Positions 1-5,838 of a DNA stretch of 7,240 nucleotides are shown here, piece after piece. Position 1 is the first letter of the stretch, and each line of letters begins with the position of its first letter. Both the position numbers and the translations under genes were made by a program. A model generated the notes under the pieces. It saw nothing but the letters and a program-made list of their open reading frames with translations. It did not search any database and was not told where the DNA came from. Origin of the DNA: Thermoplasmatota archaeon (GTDB lineage Bacteria > Pseudomonadota > Gammaproteobacteria > Burkholderiales > Thiobacillaceae); assembly GCA_023475455.1 (NCBI GenBank), contig JAMCVR010000257.1:1-7240 (forward strand). The letters are read 5' to 3'.

Positions 1-1
1 G

Positions 2-1333
2 CTGACCTGGGTGCTGCCGCAAAGCCTGGGGGGTACCGCGCTGCCCGATGAGTTGCAGGCTGCAGTGCGCTATGGCCTGCCGCTGCTGCCGCTGGCGATC
101 CTGTTTTTGCCGACGGGGCGTGCGCGCGGTGGGTCATCGTCGACGCTCGATTTCATCTACGGCCTGATGCTATCGCTGCTCATCATGGTGACGGCGCTAG
201 GCGTGTTCGCCGTGGTGGCGGTGGCCAGGGTGAGCTACGCCTGGGCGCTGGTGCAGACCTTATTGGGGATGGCGGCGCTGCTGCTGGCGCTGTCGTGGCT
301 GTGGAATCCGCGCGCCGGGTTTGCCGGGCTGGGACAGGTCACCTCGCGCTATCTGCTGTCGGTGGGGCTGCCCTTCGAAGGCTGGGCGCAGCGGCTGGCG
401 ACGCTGGCCGAGCGCGAGCGCGATCCCGAATCCTTCGTGCGCGACGCGCTCGCCGACCTGCACGAACTGACCTGGATCCGCGGCGGCCGCTGGCAGGCGG
501 CGCGCGGCGAGGGGACGTTCGGCGAGCCCGCCGAACATGCCGTCGCCCACGCCTTCCACGGCCTGAGCCTGACCTGGCAATCCACCCGCCCACTCACCCC
601 GGCGCTGGCCCTGCACGTGCGGCTGCTGTCGCAACTGCTGGGGTACTTTTATGCGTCCAAGGTGCGCGAACAGACGCTGCGCGAACAGGCCTACAGCCAG
701 GCGATCCACGACACCGGCGCGCGCCTGACCCACGATGTGAAGAACATCCTGCAGTCGATGAAAACCCTGCTCGCCGCGGCCGACACGTCCACCCCTGAGG
801 ACAGCGAGCGTCTGCTCGCCCTGATGAAGCGCCAGCTGCCGCAGCTCGCGTCGCGCCTGTCGCAGACCGTCGACAAGCTCAAGCAACCGGCTGAAATGGA
901 TGCCGCGCATATTCCCGCGCAGGCCTGGTGGACGGCCCTGCAGACGCGCTACGAACACGACGACGTGCAGTTCTTCGCCGACGCGGTCGACGACACGCCG
1001 CTGCCACAGGACCTGTTCGACAGCGTGGTCGACAACCTGCTGACCAATGCCCTGCGCAAGCGCCAGCACGAACCGGGCGTGGCGGTGGAAGTGCGGCTGG
1101 CGCTGCAGCCGCTGGTGAGCCTGACGGTGGCCGACAGCGGCGCGCCGGCCCCCGAGCACGTTGCACGCAACCTGTTCCAGAGCCCGGTGGCGTCGGATTT
1201 CGGCCTCGGGGTGGGGCTGTATCAGGCCGCGCGGCAGGCGGCGCGCTCGGGGTTTCGACTGGAGCTGGCCGACAACCTGGCTGGGCGGGTGACGTTTCGA
1301 TTGCAGGCTATGGCGGGCAGTCCGAACCCGTAG
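2..1333 (+). CDS. Sensor histidine kinase, membrane-bound (5' end outside window)
   Basis: This is probably an inner-membrane sensor kinase of a two-component system. The frame is open to the window edge, so the GTG at 11 is unlikely to be the real start; residues here count from it. About three hydrophobic segments (21-37, 47-72, 77-97) precede a cytosolic, GAF-like-sized region (about 125-225) that I could not identify by motif. The dimerisation/phosphorylation segment contains LTHDVKN with the likely phospho-acceptor His241; H233 in AIHDTG lies close by. The ATPase domain shows an N box (DNLLTNAL, 341-348), a D box (VADSGAP, D375) and a glycine box (GLGVGLY, 398-404). No receiver domain is fused and no response regulator is visible. 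The stimulus is unknown. The 3' end is duplicated downstream at 2155-2412. Confidence 0.88.
   Translation: MTWVLPQSLGGTALPDELQAAVRYGLPLLPLAILFLPTGRARGGSSSTLDFIYGLMLSLLIMVTALGVFAVVAVARVSYAWALVQTLLGMAALLLALSWLWNPRAGFAGLGQVTSRYLLSVGLPFEGWAQRLATLAERERDPESFVRDALADLHELTWIRGGRWQAARGEGTFGEPAEHAVAHAFHGLSLTWQSTRPLTPALALHVRLLSQLLGYFYASKVREQTLREQAYSQAIHDTGARLTHDVKNILQSMKTLLAAADTSTPEDSERLLALMKRQLPQLASRLSQTVDKLKQPAEMDAAHIPAQAWWTALQTRYEHDDVQFFADAVDDTPLPQDLFDSVVDNLLTNALRKRQHEPGVAVEVRLALQPLVSLTVADSGAPAPEHVARNLFQSPVASDFGLGVGLYQAARQAARSGFRLELADNLAGRVTFRLQAMAGSPNP
1052..1309 (+). repeat. Direct repeat, copy A: 3' end of the intact histidine kinase gene
   Basis: These 86 codons, from LRKRQHEP to FRLQA, recur at 2155-2412 in the same orientation and reading frame. 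By hand count 23 codons differ, 16 synonymous and 7 amino-acid changing, giving roughly 90% nucleotide and 92% protein identity. Together with copy B it brackets the toxin-antitoxin module. Confidence 0.95.
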
Positions 1334-1347
1334 GGCATACATGAGCC

Positions 1348-1385
1348 AAAAAACCGCGGTTCATTCGCCACAGCGGCACAGAGAA
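1348..1385. repeat. Degenerate half copy of the CACAGAGG fold-back element
   Basis: Just after the kinase stop, an A-rich AAAACC-type end is followed by CCACAGCGGCACAGAGAA. This matches the outer end and about two octamer units of the elements at 3631 and 5839, with one change (CACAGCGG for CACAGAGG). No matching right arm follows, so it looks like a truncated remnant. It lies between the intact kinase end and the toxin-antitoxin module, close to a rearrangement junction. Confidence 0.6.
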
Positions 1386-1396
1386 TTCAAGCGGGC

Positions 1397-1414
1397 GCAA
1401 GGGGTCGGCCTTGC
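1397..1414. terminator. Short GC-rich hairpin between convergent kinase and antitoxin genes (weak terminator candidate)
   Basis: A perfect 6-bp stem (GCAAGG/CCTTGC) with a 6-nt loop lies in the convergent gap between the kinase stop and the antitoxin stop. On the plus strand only a short T-rich stretch (TCTTTA) follows a few bases later, and on the minus strand there is no T run. It could be a weak terminator for the kinase, or chance pairing in GC-rich DNA. Confidence 0.25.
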
Positions 1415-1420
1415 CGGTCT

Positions 1421-1774
1421 TTATGCGACCCGCGCAAGTGGGAAACGAATTTCGATTGCATCGAACGGCACGAAAATCATGCCGTCTTCATCACGCTCAA
1501 CAAGCCCCAGTTCTTCCAGGCGCGACACGTCGGTGTGAACGTTCGAGTAGTTGCGTTCTGCGGCCTTTGCAAGCGCCTTCACGCTGCAAGCGCCTGTCCG
1601 GCGCAGCGTGTCCAGCAGATCGAGGCGCGCCGGCGTCAGCTCGGCAAACAGCGAGCGTGCCGACTCAAAGCTCAAACGGTAGTCGGGGGTGCGGCCTCGG
1701 CGAGAGTCGGCGACCTGCTGTGCGACAGCGTTAAAAATCGAACCCCTGCGGCTCAGTTCAATGATTGCCTTCAT
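1421..1774 (-). CDS. tumA: Winged helix-turn-helix antitoxin/repressor, partner of the TumE-like toxin
   Basis: This is probably a DNA-binding antitoxin that neutralises the upstream-encoded toxin and represses their shared promoter. The ATG at 1774 gives 117 residues. Its stop/start overlap with the toxin gene is ATGA, and GGAG (plus 1781-1784) lies 6 nt upstream, so I prefer it to the in-frame GTG at 1786. The C-terminal two-thirds reads as a winged helix of the MarR-like/HVO_A0114 type: TPARLDLLDTLRRTG, then SVKALAKAAERNYSNVHTDV as the helix-turn-helix, then LEELGLVERDEDGMIFVPFD as the wing. The N-terminal 40 residues may contact the toxin (inference). Local base composition is less GC-rich than the kinase gene, in keeping with an accessory origin. 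The antitoxin role rests on pairing and domain type. Confidence 0.82.
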   Translation of the reverse strand: MKAIIELSRRGSIFNAVAQQVADSRRGRTPDYRLSFESARSLFAELTPARLDLLDTLRRTGACSVKALAKAAERNYSNVHTDVSRLEELGLVERDEDGMIFVPFDAIEIRFPLARVA

Positions 1775-2064
1775 GGTGTACTCCACTCATTCACATCGCG
1801 CTCAAAGTCCGCCAAAAGTTGTTCAAGCGAAATGAAGTCGTAGTCTTCCTCCCGCTCGCCCAGATGCCGGTGGTCACCCTTGCCGCGTTCGTTGTCGTAC
1901 CGAACCCGGCACACGCCAGCCGCACCGTAATAGAGCCGGTACTTGTAGCTGTGGGTCGATGGTTTCAGGGGCTCGGAAAGCGCCCAGATCGCCACTTCGA
2001 CGATCGAGCCATCATCACGAACTTCCTTGGCTTTGGCTACGAGAACGGCCGGCATGTATTGCAT
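1771..2064 (-). CDS. tumE: TumE-family (DUF6516) toxin of a toxin-antitoxin pair
   Basis: This is a small soluble protein (97 residues) with hallmarks I recognise from the DUF6516/TumE toxin family: KEVRDDGSIVEVAIW near the N-terminus, STHSYKYRLYYG in the middle, then VRYDNERGKGDHRHLGERE and a C-terminal FISLEQLLADFERDV. The charged Y-D-N-E-R-G-K-G-D-H-R-H cluster is probably the functional core; I do not know a proven reaction for it. The first gene of the pair is the toxin, followed with a 4-nt ATGA overlap by the winged-helix gene. Start choice is uncertain: ATG at 2064 (MQYMPAVL) or ATG at 2055 (MPAVLVAK), the latter fitting the usual family N-terminus better. Neither has a clear Shine-Dalgarno sequence, and both lie inside an inverted repeat. 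Confidence 0.85.
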   Translation of the reverse strand: MQYMPAVLVAKAKEVRDDGSIVEVAIWALSEPLKPSTHSYKYRLYYGAAGVCRVRYDNERGKGDHRHLGEREEDYDFISLEQLLADFERDVNEWSTP

Positions 2065-2079
2065 GGTAGCAATACATGC
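2052..2079. promoter_or_regulatory. Perfect inverted repeat at the toxin start: likely autoregulatory operator
   Basis: Arms GCATGTATTGC (2052-2062) and GCAATACATGC (2069-2079) are perfect reverse complements of 11 bp, separated by 6 bp (ATGGTA). Both possible toxin start codons lie within it (2064 in the spacer, 2055 in the left arm). A palindrome of this size at the head of a toxin-antitoxin operon with a winged-helix partner is the expected form of a self-repression site. As RNA it would also form a hairpin over the start codon. Binding is inferred. Confidence 0.7.
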
Positions 2080-2136
2080 GCGGAGTGTCTACTGTGTCCC
2101 TATCGGGGTTTAACAACTCGGGGCACATAAAATATC

Positions 2137-2448
2137 GTGTCTGACCGTTTCGCCTTGCGCAAGCGCCAGCACGAACCGGCGGTGGCGATAGAGGTGCGCC
2201 TCGCATTGCAGCCGCTGGTGAGCCTGACGGTGGCCGACAGCGGCGCGCCGGCGCCGGCGCACGTTGCGCGCAACCTGTTCCTCAGTCCGGTGGCGTCGGA
2301 TTTCGGCCTCGGGGTGGGGCTGTATCAGGCCGCGCGTCAGGCGGCGCGCTCGGGGTTTCGACTGGAGTTGGCCGACAATCAGGCGGGGTGGGTGACGTTC
2401 AGGTTGCTGGCTACGGACAGCCGCCCGACGGACACACCCGGCTTTTGA
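2137..2448 (+). pseudogene. Truncated second copy of the histidine kinase 3' end
   Basis: An open frame of 103 codons beginning at GTG 2137 encodes, from codon 7 on, the same last 86 residues as the intact kinase (92% identical), then a different tail (TDSRPTDTPGF versus MAGSPNP). It keeps the D box VADSGAP and the glycine box GLGVGLY but lacks the phospho-acceptor His, the N box and all membrane segments, so it cannot act as a kinase. No frameshift or internal stop has accumulated. Its 3' end overlaps the convergent prepilin gene by 38 bp. I read it as a gene remnant left by recombination; a small expressed ATPase-fold fragment is possible but unsupported. Confidence 0.85.
2155..2412 (+). 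repeat. Direct repeat, copy B: kinase 3' end beyond the toxin-antitoxin module
   Basis: Copy B of the repeat at 1052-1309. Similarity starts abruptly near TTGCGCAAGCGCCAGCACG and fades after the codon for the final shared Ala. The spacing between copies is 1103 bp, and the 845 bp between them hold the half fold-back element and the toxin-antitoxin module. Confidence 0.95.
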
Positions 2449-3319
2449 GCAGGCCATCTGAAATCCATACCACCAGATCGTCGAATTCCCCGCTGGCACT
2501 ATCGGCCTTGGTCGGGGCGCGGCTGACGAAGCCGGTGTCGGCGTCGGTGTTTTCCAATTCATCCGGGCTAGTTTCGAGGGGGGGGGCGGGCGTTGGGCTG
2601 CCTTCAGCGATGTTTATGTTGCGCGCTCCTCTGCTGTTCGGTCCGTAGGAAACCAGCACCGCCGGCACATTGCTTGCCACCGTGCCGGTGCCACAGCCCC
2701 CCGCACCGGTGATGCAGACGTGGTTGTTACCCGTGCTGGAGTTGGAAAAACCGGTTGACGAATTTCCGTACATGGTCGCTGCCGGGATGTCCGTCAGGCT
2801 GTAATGCAGACGGTTGCCCCAGGCATCCTGCGCGGCTGTGCCTAAAGTGACCCACGGCAGGTGACCGGCGGAAGCGGCGCAGCGGCCCACGTTGGAACCC
2901 GTCTTGTAGCGGTCTTCCACGCCATTGTTGATGTCTCTTAGACCATCCACACCGTCGTTGTCCTGATCCGGTTCCGGGTCTGCGCCATTCAGATCAGGGC
3001 AGGGTAAATAATGGCGAGGGCTGATGGTGAGCGTAGCTGTGCCCGTTACGAGCGGGGGGCACAAGTTGGTCGGGCAGGTCGTGGCGGGGGGACTGTCAAG
3101 GGCACCGGACGTATAGGCGCATGTACATGTGGTGGTTGTATGGCTCATGGTATAGCCGATGATTGCCTCCCGTGCCTCCTCCAGCGTCTTGTTGGTCTCC
3201 GCAATCCGCCGCGCCTGGATCTGCGCCGATAGCGGCACCGCCAGCCCGCCGATCAGGATGGTGACGATGACCAGCACGATGGCCAGTTCGATCAGGGTGA
3301 AACCGCGCTGGGCCGTCAT
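2411..3319 (-). CDS. Type IV prepilin / pseudopilin-like protein with large C-terminal domain
   Basis: This is an exported pilin-like subunit, presumably processed by a prepilin peptidase and assembled by the machine encoded upstream. The N-terminus is a class III signal: MTAQRG, cleavage after Gly6, then FTLIELAIVLVIVTILIGGL with Phe+1 and Glu+5. At 302 residues it is much longer than a major pilin, suggesting a minor or specialised pilin. The ectodomain has HYLPCPD (103-109), an Asp-rich stretch DPEPDQDNDGVDGLRD (114-129) that may bind calcium (inference), GHLPWVTLG and DAWGNRLHYSLTD, eight Cys in the first 150 residues or near 202-209 plus two at the tail, and FDDLVVWIS (279-287), a pattern I recognise from large prepilin-like proteins. 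The start overlaps the previous stop as ATGA with a strong AAGGAG site. A C9 run lies at codons 245-248. The gene end overlaps the kinase fragment. Confidence 0.85.
   Translation of the reverse strand: MTAQRGFTLIELAIVLVIVTILIGGLAVPLSAQIQARRIAETNKTLEEAREAIIGYTMSHTTTTCTCAYTSGALDSPPATTCPTNLCPPLVTGTATLTISPRHYLPCPDLNGADPEPDQDNDGVDGLRDINNGVEDRYKTGSNVGRCAASAGHLPWVTLGTAAQDAWGNRLHYSLTDIPAATMYGNSSTGFSNSSTGNNHVCITGAGGCGTGTVASNVPAVLVSYGPNSRGARNINIAEGSPTPAPPLETSPDELENTDADTGFVSRAPTKADSASGEFDDLVVWISDGLLKSRVCPSGGCP
2578..2586 (-). repeat. Homopolymeric C9 (G9 on plus) tract inside the prepilin gene
   Basis: Nine consecutive cytosines on the coding strand span Ala245-Leu248. A one-base slip would shift the frame and remove the last ~55 residues, including the FDDLVVWIS motif. 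Tracts of this length are known slippage sites in surface-structure genes; activity here is not shown. Confidence 0.7.
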
Positions 3320-3756
3320 GGTGACTCCTTTACGCCGGGCTCGGCTGGGCGGGGGCGCAACACCTGGTAAGGTTCATACACCTTGCCGTCGGCGCGGACC
3401 TGGCCGGGCTTCAGGCCGGCCACGCCAGATGCGCCGGCCTGCGGCCGGCCGTTGACCCAGCTCGTGCCGCTGCCGTCGGAACGGACGACCATGCCGTCGA
3501 AGCGAACAGGGGGCGGGGCGAGCGCGGGATCGGCCTGCCTGACCTGGGTGACGTTGCGGGCGCGCGCGGCTTCGAGCTGGGCGCGCTGGGCGGGAGTGTA
3601 GAACAGGCGCCCGGGTGAGTCGCTCGCCGCAAACCCCGAACCACAGAGACACAGAGACACAGAGAAAGCCCAGATTGAATGGTGATGCCCCATCCCGTGC
3701 CGAACGGGTTTGCTGTTCTCTGTGCCTCTGTGTCTCTGTGGTGAACAGGTTTTCAT
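3316..3756 (-). CDS. Small exported MshK-like protein, 5' end supplied by a fold-back repeat
   Basis: A 146-residue protein encoded between the PilO-like gene and the prepilin, joined to both by ATGA overlaps. Position and size resemble MshK of MSHA-type clusters, but I assign no firm family. The conserved-looking body starts at about residue 43 (AASDSPGRLFYTPAQRAQLE), with FDGMVVRSDGSGTSWVNGRP (87-106) and LKPGQVRADGKVYEPYQVL near the end; this reads as a small periplasmic domain. Codons 2-42 are the fold-back element at 3631-3753, whose translation gives a basic region (PQRHRGTE) and then a hydrophobic stretch (IWAFSVSLCLCGSGF, 28-42), a plausible though odd signal peptide ending at GFA-AS. 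An internal Met22 lies in the loop of the element. Extending upstream to an in-frame ATG at 3870 is rejected because it lies inside the previous gene. Confidence 0.7.
   Translation of the reverse strand: MKTCSPQRHRGTENSKPVRHGMGHHHSIWAFSVSLCLCGSGFAASDSPGRLFYTPAQRAQLEAARARNVTQVRQADPALAPPPVRFDGMVVRSDGSGTSWVNGRPQAGASGVAGLKPGQVRADGKVYEPYQVLRPRPAEPGVKESP
3325..3330 (-). promoter_or_regulatory. Strong ribosome binding site for the prepilin
   Basis: On the minus strand AAGGAG stands 5 nt before the ATG at 3319. It fixes that start and suggests the prepilin can be translated strongly even though its start overlaps the preceding stop. Confidence 0.75.
3631..3753. repeat. Fold-back octamer element, copy 1, in frame inside the MshK-like gene
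   Basis: Arms lie at about 3640-3667 and 3716-3742: ACCACAGA, then CACAGAG units, pairing over about 27 bp with one mismatch. Each arm holds three tandem CACAGAG(A/G) units. The outer ends are AAACCCC on one side and AAAACC on the other, both shared with the other copies. The total of 123 bp is 41 codons and keeps the host gene open. The 48-nt loop shows no obvious similarity to the loop of copy 2. No transposase gene is present. Confidence 0.88.
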
Positions 3757-4355
3757 CGCACTTCCTCGGTCGCTGTCGCAACAGTAAACCACAGCAACTC
3801 GCACTCGGCATCGAGTTCGGGGCGGTTGACCGCCTGGGGCGGGGTGTCGGCGAGGCGGCTCAGACGGCACCGGTCCGCGCGGAACAGGCCGGGCGCGCGG
3901 AGGCGCAGGGCCTCTAAAAAACGCGGCAGGTCGGTTTCCACCAGCAAGGGCATTTTCACCACCATGCGGGTTTGCTTGAGCGGCAGCCCGCCGGCCAGGG
4001 CGGGCGGGGCGGCAGCGCGCGGCGACAGGGTATAGGTGAGGCCGTATAGTCGGGCGTCCCGATTGGCAAGCTGCACGGCCTCGATCCAGGCGAGGCGATT
4101 TTCCTCGCCGACGAATCCCCGCGCAATCAACGCGCGATAGGCATCGAGATGCCGGGCGATCAGGCGTGCGTCCGTGCGGCCCTGTTCCTGGCGCGCGCGG
4201 GCGGCATCGAGCAGGGCCTGCCGGCGCTGCAGTTCGGCGCGCGCTTCCGTGTCCCGCATGCTGCTCCAGAAAATGCCGGCGGTGGACAGCGAGACCGCGG
4301 CGAGCAGCAGCAGGAGCGATGTTTTGAGCGAGGCGATCGGCGGGTGGCTCATCAT
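3753..4355 (-). CDS. PilO / MshJ-like inner-membrane alignment protein
   Basis: A 200-residue bitopic protein. A short cytosolic start (MMSHPPIASLK) is followed by one membrane segment (about 11-31, TSLLLLLAAVSLSTAGIFW), an Ala/Arg/Glu-rich probable coiled coil (about 34-65) and a periplasmic domain of PilO/MshJ size. In such machines this partner pairs with the PilN/GspL-type protein encoded just upstream and links the inner-membrane platform to the secretin. The assignment rests on topology, length and gene order, because sequence in this family is poorly conserved. The start overlaps the upstream stop as ATGATGA, so ATG 4355 or 4352 are both possible; its stop overlaps the next start as ATGA. 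Confidence 0.75.
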   Translation of the reverse strand: MMSHPPIASLKTSLLLLLAAVSLSTAGIFWSSMRDTEARAELQRRQALLDAARARQEQGRTDARLIARHLDAYRALIARGFVGEENRLAWIEAVQLANRDARLYGLTYTLSPRAAAPPALAGGLPLKQTRMVVKMPLLVETDLPRFLEALRLRAPGLFRADRCRLSRLADTPPQAVNRPELDAECELLWFTVATATEEVR

Positions 4356-5830
4356 GGACGTAGCTGGATGCTCAGGCTGAAGCGGGTCTCGTCAGGCACG
4401 GCTGCGCCTGTGGTCTTGCCGGTCAGGGTGGCGGTGGGGGCGGTGTCGACAGGGCTGCTCAGCCGCTCGACCGCGGCCACGCCGGGCGTGGCGGCCAGCC
4501 GCGAGACAAAGCTGTCGATGCGCGACATGGCGGCGCGGTAGTTCCCGTCGAAGTCGCTGAGTCGTGCATCCAGCGTGATATCCGCCGTGCCCCCGGACGT
4601 GTCCTGCAGCGTCAGGGTCTTGAGCACGACGTCGGGGTGGGCCGACAGGGTTTGTCCAAGCGGCAGAAACAGCGCGTCGACGTCGAGCGGCGCACGACTC
4701 AGCTGCGCGGCCAGGCCAAGGGTCAGCGCGAGCTGATCGGGGCGCGTGGCGAGGGCCGGGAAGCCCCGCACGATGGCGGCATGGTGTGCGTCACCGCGTT
4801 GCGCTTCTGCCTGAACCTGCAATGCCTGGTCGCGCAGGTCTTGCGCGTGGAGCCAATACGCTGCGGTCAGGGTCAGTCCGGCCGCCGCGACGAGGCCGGC
4901 CGCCAGATTCAGGCCGCGCCGCCAGCGGAATTCGAGATGGCGCTGCAGCAGCTCGGGCGGCGCCAGATTCAGTTGCACGGCCTCGCCCGCAAGCGCGGCG
5001 AGCGGCGCGACCTCGGGGGTGGCGGCCAGGAAGTCGTCGGGAATGCGCAGCGCGCGCGCAAGAGAGGGCATGTCGATCAGCCGCGTGTTGAACGCCGGGT
5101 CGGCATTGAGCGGCGCCTGCGAACTGTCGAGTTGCCCGCTGGGGTCCAGCAGCAGCACATGCAGCCGGGCTTCGCGCGGCAGGATGCGCTGGCCGGTGAG
5201 ATAAAGCTGCGTCTTGGCGATTTCGTCGGCCGCATTGCCCGGCAGCTGGGTGGGCGTATCGCTGCCGATCAGGCGCGAAAAACGCAACAGGCCGTTGTGA
5301 TAGTAGGACAGCCGCAAGCTGTTGTTGAGGCGGCATGCCAGCAGGGTGTGCGGCTCCTGCACCCGCAGTCTGGACAGCAGATGCTGGCACGCCATCGCCA
5401 GCGGGGTGATGCCGGACAGGGGCACCCGTTCGCGGTGCAGCACGCTGAGCCACGGCGTCAGCCAGTCGGCGTCGGGCAGGGCGGCCAGCAGATAACGGTC
5501 GTCGCGGCGGCCCATCGTTTCGCGCGCCTGCCGCCAGGCGCCGGTGAAGCGCGCATTGCGGAATACCTGTTTCAGCTTGCGCGCCACGAGTTCGGCGCGC
5601 GCGCGTCCCTGCACGTGCGGCATCACCTCGCTGCGGTAATCCTCGTCCACCGTGTCGGCCACCAGCAGCGTCGGCAACTGCGCATGCCTGGCCACGACCG
5701 CGCGAAATGCCGCCAGTCCCGCTTCGGTGGCGTCGAACTCGCCCAGCCAGTGCATGTGGCCGGGACGCCAGTCGAGCACGCCGATCTGGCGTGGCGTGGC
5801 AAGCAGGATCAGGCGGTGGTCGAACATCAT
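4352..5830 (-). CDS. PilM/PilN- or GspL/MshI-like bitopic assembly protein
   Basis: A 492-residue protein. The N-terminal ~280 residues (DHRLILLATPRQIGVLDWR..., later LLACRLNNSLRLSYY and DEIAKTQLYLTGQ) look like a degenerate actin-like PilM/GspL cytosolic domain. The linker AVQLNLAPPELLQRHLEFR leads into a single membrane segment (about 306-327), then a helical stretch and a periplasmic domain of PilN/GspL type. It would join the cytosolic ATPase side to the periplasmic PilO-like partner encoded next. This is effectively a PilM-PilN fusion, as in MshI or GspL. The start is ATG 5830 or 5827, with only a weak AGG before it. The fold-back element ends 9 bp upstream, so the leader of this gene has been remodelled. 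Other long frames across this gene are shadows. Confidence 0.75.
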   Translation of the reverse strand: MMFDHRLILLATPRQIGVLDWRPGHMHWLGEFDATEAGLAAFRAVVARHAQLPTLLVADTVDEDYRSEVMPHVQGRARAELVARKLKQVFRNARFTGAWRQARETMGRRDDRYLLAALPDADWLTPWLSVLHRERVPLSGITPLAMACQHLLSRLRVQEPHTLLACRLNNSLRLSYYHNGLLRFSRLIGSDTPTQLPGNAADEIAKTQLYLTGQRILPREARLHVLLLDPSGQLDSSQAPLNADPAFNTRLIDMPSLARALRIPDDFLAATPEVAPLAALAGEAVQLNLAPPELLQRHLEFRWRRGLNLAAGLVAAAGLTLTAAYWLHAQDLRDQALQVQAEAQRGDAHHAAIVRGFPALATRPDQLALTLGLAAQLSRAPLDVDALFLPLGQTLSAHPDVVLKTLTLQDTSGGTADITLDARLSDFDGNYRAAMSRIDSFVSRLAATPGVAAVERLSSPVDTAPTATLTGKTTGAAVPDETRFSLSIQLRP

Positions 5831-5838
5831 CCTGGAAA

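Noticed and set aside
34..47. Lipobox-type signal in the repeat-derived leader (SLCLCGSG)
   Set aside because: The residues before each Cys do not fit the usual L-(A/S/T)-(G/A)-C pattern, so a lipoprotein call is not supported. The numbers given here are residue positions in the protein at 3316-3756.
260..1342. Long open frame (360 codons) antisense to the histidine kinase
   Set aside because: The translation is rich in Arg, Gln, His and Gly with no domain pattern. It is the expected by-product of GC-rich third-position bias, and the plus-strand frame has clear kinase motifs.
1535..2130. Plus-strand open frames antisense to the toxin-antitoxin genes
   Set aside because: They lack recognisable domains and ribosome binding sites, while the minus-strand frames match known family patterns and are coupled.
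1334..2154. Insertion sequence or integron carrying the toxin-antitoxin genes
   Set aside because: No transposase, integrase or terminal inverted repeats of an IS are visible. The only flanking homology is the duplicated kinase end.
3640..3742. Possible CRISPR array because of repeated CACAGAG units
   Set aside because: The units are 8-bp tandem repeats without spacers, arranged as inverted arms of a hairpin. No array or cas gene is present.
3757..3870. Extended N-terminus of the MshK-like gene from an ATG at 3870
   Set aside because: The extension lies wholly within the PilO-like gene in another frame, has an Arg/Pro-rich product, and the ATG at 3756 forms an ATGA overlap like the other junctions of the operon.
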